This document shows, in pieces, positions 6,302 through 10,710 of a DNA stretch of 10,710 nucleotides. The stretch is taken from NCBI GenBank assembly GCA_035641315.1, contig DASQUK010000289.1, positions 1 through 10,710 of the forward strand. The letters are read 5' to 3'. Origin of the DNA: DASQUK01 sp035641315. Its GTDB lineage: Bacteria > Actinomycetota > Acidimicrobiia > Acidimicrobiales > VFJN01. Below the pieces are notes generated by a model. It ran no database searches. It saw only the letters and a list, made by a program, of their open reading frames with translations, and was not told where the DNA came from. The position numbers and the translations under genes are program-made. Every line of letters starts with the position of its first letter. The stretch's first letter is position 1.

Positions 6302-8623
6302 ATGACCCACCCGATCATCGGGCGGACGATCGCCGAGTCGACCCCCGCCTTCCCGCCCCGCCCCCGGCCGTCACAGGGGGCGCCCCACGTCCTCGTCGTC
6401 GTGCTCGACGACCTGGGATTCGCCCAGCTCGGCTGCTTCGGCAGTGACATCGACACGCCCGCCATCGACGGGTTGGCCGCCGGCGGGTTGCGCTACAACC
6501 GCTTCCACGTCACCTCCCTGTGCTCGCCCACCCGGGCGTGCCTGCTCACCGGCCGCAACCACCACGCCGTGGGCATGGGGTTCCTCACCGACCTGCCCAC
6601 CGGCTTCCCCGGTTACACCGGCCGGATCCCGCCGTCGGCGGCGACGCTGCCCCGCGTCCTGCGCGACGCCGGCTACGGCACGTTCGCCGTCGGCAAATGG
6701 CACCTGGCGCCCCGTTGGGAGCAGAGCGCGTCGGGTCCCTTCGACCGCTGGCCGCTGGGGCTCGGCTTCGAGCGGTTCTACGGGTTCCTGGGCGGCGACA
6801 CCAACCAGTGGACCCCCGCACTGGTGGCGGACAACGGCTTCGTCGACCCGCCCCGCACGCCCGCCGAGGGCTACCACCTCACCGAGGATCTGGCCGACCG
6901 GGCGATCCGCTTCATCCAGGACCAGCAGCAGGCCACCCCCGGCAAGCCGTTTCTCTGCTACTTCGCCCCCGGCGCGATGCACGCTCCCCACCAGGCGCCG
7001 CGGGCGTTCATCGACGCCTACCGGGGACGGTTCGACGCCGGCTGGGAGGCGTGGCGGCAGGCGACGTTCGCCCGCCAGCTCGCCACGGGCATCGTGCCCG
7101 AGGGGACCCGGCTGACGGAGCGGCCCCCGTGGGTGCCGGCCTGGGAGCAGCTGCCGGCCGAGCAGCGCCGGCTCCACGCCCGGATGATGGAGGTGTTCGC
7201 CGGCTTCCTCACCCACACCGACGCCCAGATCGGCCGGCTCCTGGGCTTACTGCGGACCGCCGGCCTGCTCGACGACACGCTGGTGCTGCTGATCAGCGAC
7301 AACGGCGCCAGCGCCGAGGGCGGGCCGACCGGGTCGCTCAACGAGCACCGCTTCACCCACGACCGCGTCGACGACCTGGCCGACACGCTGGCGCATGTCG
7401 ACGACCTCGGTGGCTTCCGGGCCTACAACCACTACCCCTGGGGCTGGGCCTGGGCCGGCAACACGCCGCTGCGCCTGTGGAAGCGCTACGCGTGGCTCGG
7501 CGGCGTCCGCACCCCGCTGATCGCCCACTGGCCCGCGGGCATGCCGCCGGAGGCGGCCGGCGGGGTTCGGGACCAGTTATGCCACGCCGTGGACCTGCTG
7601 CCGACCGTGCTCGACGCCGTGGGCATCGACCCGCCGTCCGTGGTGGACGGCGTCGATCAGCAGCCGATCGACGGCGCCAGCCTGCGGCACACGTTCGCCG
7701 ACCCGGCCGCGCCGACCCCCCGCCAGACGCAGTACTTCGAGATCGCCGGCTCGCGATCGATCGTCCACGACGGCTGGAAAGCCACCACCGACCACATCGG
7801 CCAGCAGCTCAGCGTCGAGCGCGAGCTGGTCCCCGGCAGCCACGACTTCGCCACCGACCGGTGGGCGCTGTTCGACCTGTCCTCCGACTTCGCCGAGTCG
7901 GTCGACGTGGCCGACCAACACCCCGAGCGGGTGGCGGAGCTCGAGGCCCTCTGGTGGCATGAGGCGGGCCGCAACCAGGTGCTGCCGCTCGACGACAGCC
8001 TGATCGGCCGGGCGGTGGCGCTCGAGCCGTCGCCCAACCCGCCGCGACATCGGAGCGTCTATCGGCCCGGTGGCGGTGGCATCGCCGAGGACCTGCTGCC
8101 GCCCATGGGTGGCGGCTTCGAGCTCACCGCGCACCTGGACGTGCCGCCGCCGGACGGGTCGGGCCCGTGGGCGGGGATCGTCTGCGCGCTGGGCGACTGG
8201 AACAACGGCTGGGCGCTGTACCTGCTCGACGGCCGCCCGGTGGTGGCGTTCAGCCTGTTCGGTTCGCTCCACCGTGCGGCCTCGGCGGTGGGACTGGTGT
8301 CCGGGCATCAGCTGGTCCGCCTCAGCTACGAGCGGGCCCGGGACCGGCGCACGGGCGGCGGTCGGGTCCACCTCGGCGTCGACGGCGAATGCGTCGCCGA
8401 GCTCGACCTGCCGGAGGACCTGCCCTTCCGCTGGCAGATCGGGGGCGCGGGGCTCCACATCGGCGCCGACCGCGGCTTCCCGGTGTGCGACGACTACGAG
8501 CCGCCGTTCCCCTTCGCCGGCACCATCGACCGCATCGAGGTCGAGATCCCGCACCTGGCCCCGCGACCCACCGACGCCGCGGGCTCGGCCGCCGACCTCG
8601 CCCAGGCCCTCCGCCACGAGTGA
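6302..8623 (+). CDS. Type I sulfatase (arylsulfatase, formylglycine-dependent)
   Basis: This enzyme hydrolyses sulfate esters using a formylglycine made from an active-site cysteine. The 773-residue protein has the metal-binding pair D36-D37 (VVVLDDLGF) and the maturation motif CSPTR (74-78), with C74 the residue to be converted. The catalytic set continues with GKWHL (K132, H134), AMHAPH (H227), SDNG (D333, N334) and K394 in RLWKRYAWLGGVRTPLIAHW (391-410). Residues about 580-755 form a separate beta-rich, lectin-like (LamG or concanavalin type) domain. Overall length matches the roughly 790-residue mycobacterial AtsA/AtsD arylsulfatases. No signal peptide or membrane segment is seen, so it should act in the cytoplasm. 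No formylglycine-generating enzyme is encoded nearby. ATG 6302 is preferred over GTG 6290 from promoter spacing; the difference is four residues. It lies between glgE and treS with no obvious pathway link. The natural sulfate ester is unknown. Confidence 0.93.
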   Translation: MTHPIIGRTIAESTPAFPPRPRPSQGAPHVLVVVLDDLGFAQLGCFGSDIDTPAIDGLAAGGLRYNRFHVTSLCSPTRACLLTGRNHHAVGMGFLTDLPTGFPGYTGRIPPSAATLPRVLRDAGYGTFAVGKWHLAPRWEQSASGPFDRWPLGLGFERFYGFLGGDTNQWTPALVADNGFVDPPRTPAEGYHLTEDLADRAIRFIQDQQQATPGKPFLCYFAPGAMHAPHQAPRAFIDAYRGRFDAGWEAWRQATFARQLATGIVPEGTRLTERPPWVPAWEQLPAEQRRLHARMMEVFAGFLTHTDAQIGRLLGLLRTAGLLDDTLVLLISDNGASAEGGPTGSLNEHRFTHDRVDDLADTLAHVDDLGGFRAYNHYPWGWAWAGNTPLRLWKRYAWLGGVRTPLIAHWPAGMPPEAAGGVRDQLCHAVDLLPTVLDAVGIDPPSVVDGVDQQPIDGASLRHTFADPAAPTPRQTQYFEIAGSRSIVHDGWKATTDHIGQQLSVERELVPGSHDFATDRWALFDLSSDFAESVDVADQHPERVAELEALWWHEAGRNQVLPLDDSLIGRAVALEPSPNPPRHRSVYRPGGGGIAEDLLPPMGGGFELTAHLDVPPPDGSGPWAGIVCALGDWNNGWALYLLDGRPVVAFSLFGSLHRAASAVGLVSGHQLVRLSYERARDRRTGGGRVHLGVDGECVAELDLPEDLPFRWQIGGAGLHIGADRGFPVCDDYEPPFPFAGTIDRIEVEIPHLAPRPTDAAGSAADLAQALRHE

Positions 8624-8645
8624 CATGGCGAACCACCCGGCCCAA

Positions 8646-8659
8646 CTCCCAACCGGGAG
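8646..8659 (+). repeat. Small hairpin after the sulfatase gene
   Basis: CTCCC (8646-8650) and GGGAG (8655-8659) form a perfect 5-base stem around AACC, 22 bases after the sulfatase stop. No T-run follows, so it is at best a weak terminator. It also overlaps the place where a -35 element for the next small gene would be, and could be chance. Confidence 0.3.
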
Positions 8660-8671
8660 CGGCGCCCGGCG

Positions 8672-8677
8672 TACCAT
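8672..8677 (+). promoter_or_regulatory. Putative -10 hexamer for the small membrane protein gene
   Basis: TACCAT ends seven bases before ATG 8685, with no Shine-Dalgarno sequence. It is one of the best matches to TANNNT in the window and nearly the same as the TACCGT and TACCCT hexamers in front of glgP and glgE. It supports 8685 as a leaderless start. Confidence 0.45.
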
Positions 8678-8684
8678 CGACGCC

Positions 8685-8858
8685 ATGAACGAGCGTTCCG
8701 AGGACGACCCTGGTGCCGACACGGCGATGTTCCGGGCCTACGTCGAGCACGGCGACGGGGCGGAGGCACGCCCCTCGCTCGCAAACCGGCCGGCGATCCT
8801 GGTCGGCGCCGCGGTCGTCGTGGTGCTCGTCGTGCTGGTCCTGATCCTCGCCATGTAG
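8685..8858 (+). CDS. Small tail-anchored membrane protein of unknown function
   Basis: I do not recognise this protein. It has 57 residues: a charged, acidic N-terminal half (MNERSEDDPGADTAMFRAYV, 1-20; more acidic residues to about 29) and one hydrophobic segment, RPAILVGAAVVVVLVVLVLI (35-54), running to within three residues of the end. It should sit in the membrane with its N-terminus in the cytoplasm and almost no tail beyond. The hydrophobic run, an unbroken frame ending cleanly at TAG and a promoter-like TACCAT support a real gene. An in-frame ATG at 8625, one base after the sulfatase stop, would give a 77-residue version by translational coupling; I prefer 8685 because the added residues look non-conserved and the hexamer lies inside the longer form. 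It lies between the sulfatase gene and treS on the same strand. Confidence 0.6.
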   Translation: MNERSEDDPGADTAMFRAYVEHGDGAEARPSLANRPAILVGAAVVVVLVVLVLILAM

Positions 8859-8896
8859 ATCCCGGCCGCGGGCGCATGTGCGTCCCGGCCATGTGC

Positions 8897-8902
8897 CAGC
8901 CT
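8897..8902 (+). promoter_or_regulatory. Weak putative -10 hexamer for treS
   Basis: CAGCCT ends seven bases before ATG 8910, keeping only the A and final T of TANNNT. A GGGAG at 8903-8907 is only two bases from the start codon, too close for a normal ribosome-binding site. The arrangement resembles the other leaderless-type starts here but is weak on its own. Confidence 0.25.
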
Positions 8903-8909
8903 GGGAGCG

Positions 8910-10595
<1,686 letters not shown>

Positions 10596-10710
10596 TCGGC
10601 CGGCATTCTGACCTCTCCGGCGCCCAGATCCTGGCGTGGCAGACGCCCAAACGGCGAACCGCCTCGCGAGTTGATACTGGCGCACGCTGCGTAGGCAAGA
10701 AATACTGTGC
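10596..10710. other. Gap after treS, possible promoter of the next gene at its end
   Basis: I find no gene in these 115 bases. The last 40 bases are richer in A and T than the rest of the window. TACTGT at 10703-10708 fits the TANNNT hexamer seen before other starts here, so a plus-strand gene might begin within about ten bases after the window. Treat this as a weak prediction. Confidence 0.25.

Noticed and set aside
5084..6310. 408-codon minus-strand frame that crosses the repeat array
   Set aside because: It is antisense to glgE without family features; its start in the array region is incidental, and the repeats are not codon-structured.
8070..8684. 262-codon frame leading into the small membrane protein
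   Set aside because: The upstream part is a Arg/Ser/Thr/Ala-rich shadow of the sulfatase C-terminus; only the segment after 8625 or 8685 lies outside the sulfatase gene.

Overview
The window is very GC-rich, with strong G/C preference at third codon positions, so most frames stay open on both strands. It encodes a chromosomal stretch that looks actinobacterial. Reasons: the GlgE/TreS alpha-glucan genes, an HxlR-type regulator, a large arylsulfatase of the mycobacterial AtsA/AtsD type, and start codons with no Shine-Dalgarno sequence but a -10-like hexamer just upstream, as expected for leaderless mRNAs. A deep-branching group such as the Acidimicrobiia fits, but the sequence alone does not settle the taxon.

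Layout. At the left edge, on the minus strand, is the N-terminal four-fifths of an alpha-glucan phosphorylase (glgP, 1-2048; its C-terminus is outside the window). A 100-bp gap holding a strong inverted repeat separates it from an acyl-CoA dehydrogenase-fold flavoprotein (2148-3392, minus). Divergent from that gene is an HxlR-family regulator with a C-terminal SCP2-like domain (3489-4148, plus); the shared 96-bp gap carries a small palindrome. Then, all on the plus strand: glgE (4181-6115), a 186-bp gap with a mirror-symmetric repeat array (6153-6264), a type I sulfatase (6302-8623), a 57-residue tail-anchored membrane protein (8685-8858) and treS (8910-10595). The last 115 bases hold no recognisable gene, but end in a possible promoter for a gene just outside.

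How the genes work together. TreS (trehalose to maltose), a maltokinase not seen here, and GlgE (maltose-1-phosphate onto alpha-1,4-glucan) make up the GlgE route to glycogen-like glucan; GlgP releases glucose-1-phosphate from that polymer. The core is a trehalose/alpha-glucan storage locus. Two unrelated pairs interrupt it: a flavoprotein/regulator pair that looks like its own redox- or lipid-responsive switch, and a sulfatase/small membrane protein pair.

No RNA genes, CRISPR arrays, transposases or phage genes were seen. The parts most worth a second look are the repeat array at 6153-6264, the hairpin in front of glgP, the HxlR-SCP2 fusion with an N-terminal cysteine, the dehydrogenase lacking the usual catalytic glutamate, and the series of NANNNT hexamers 6-10 bases before start codons.
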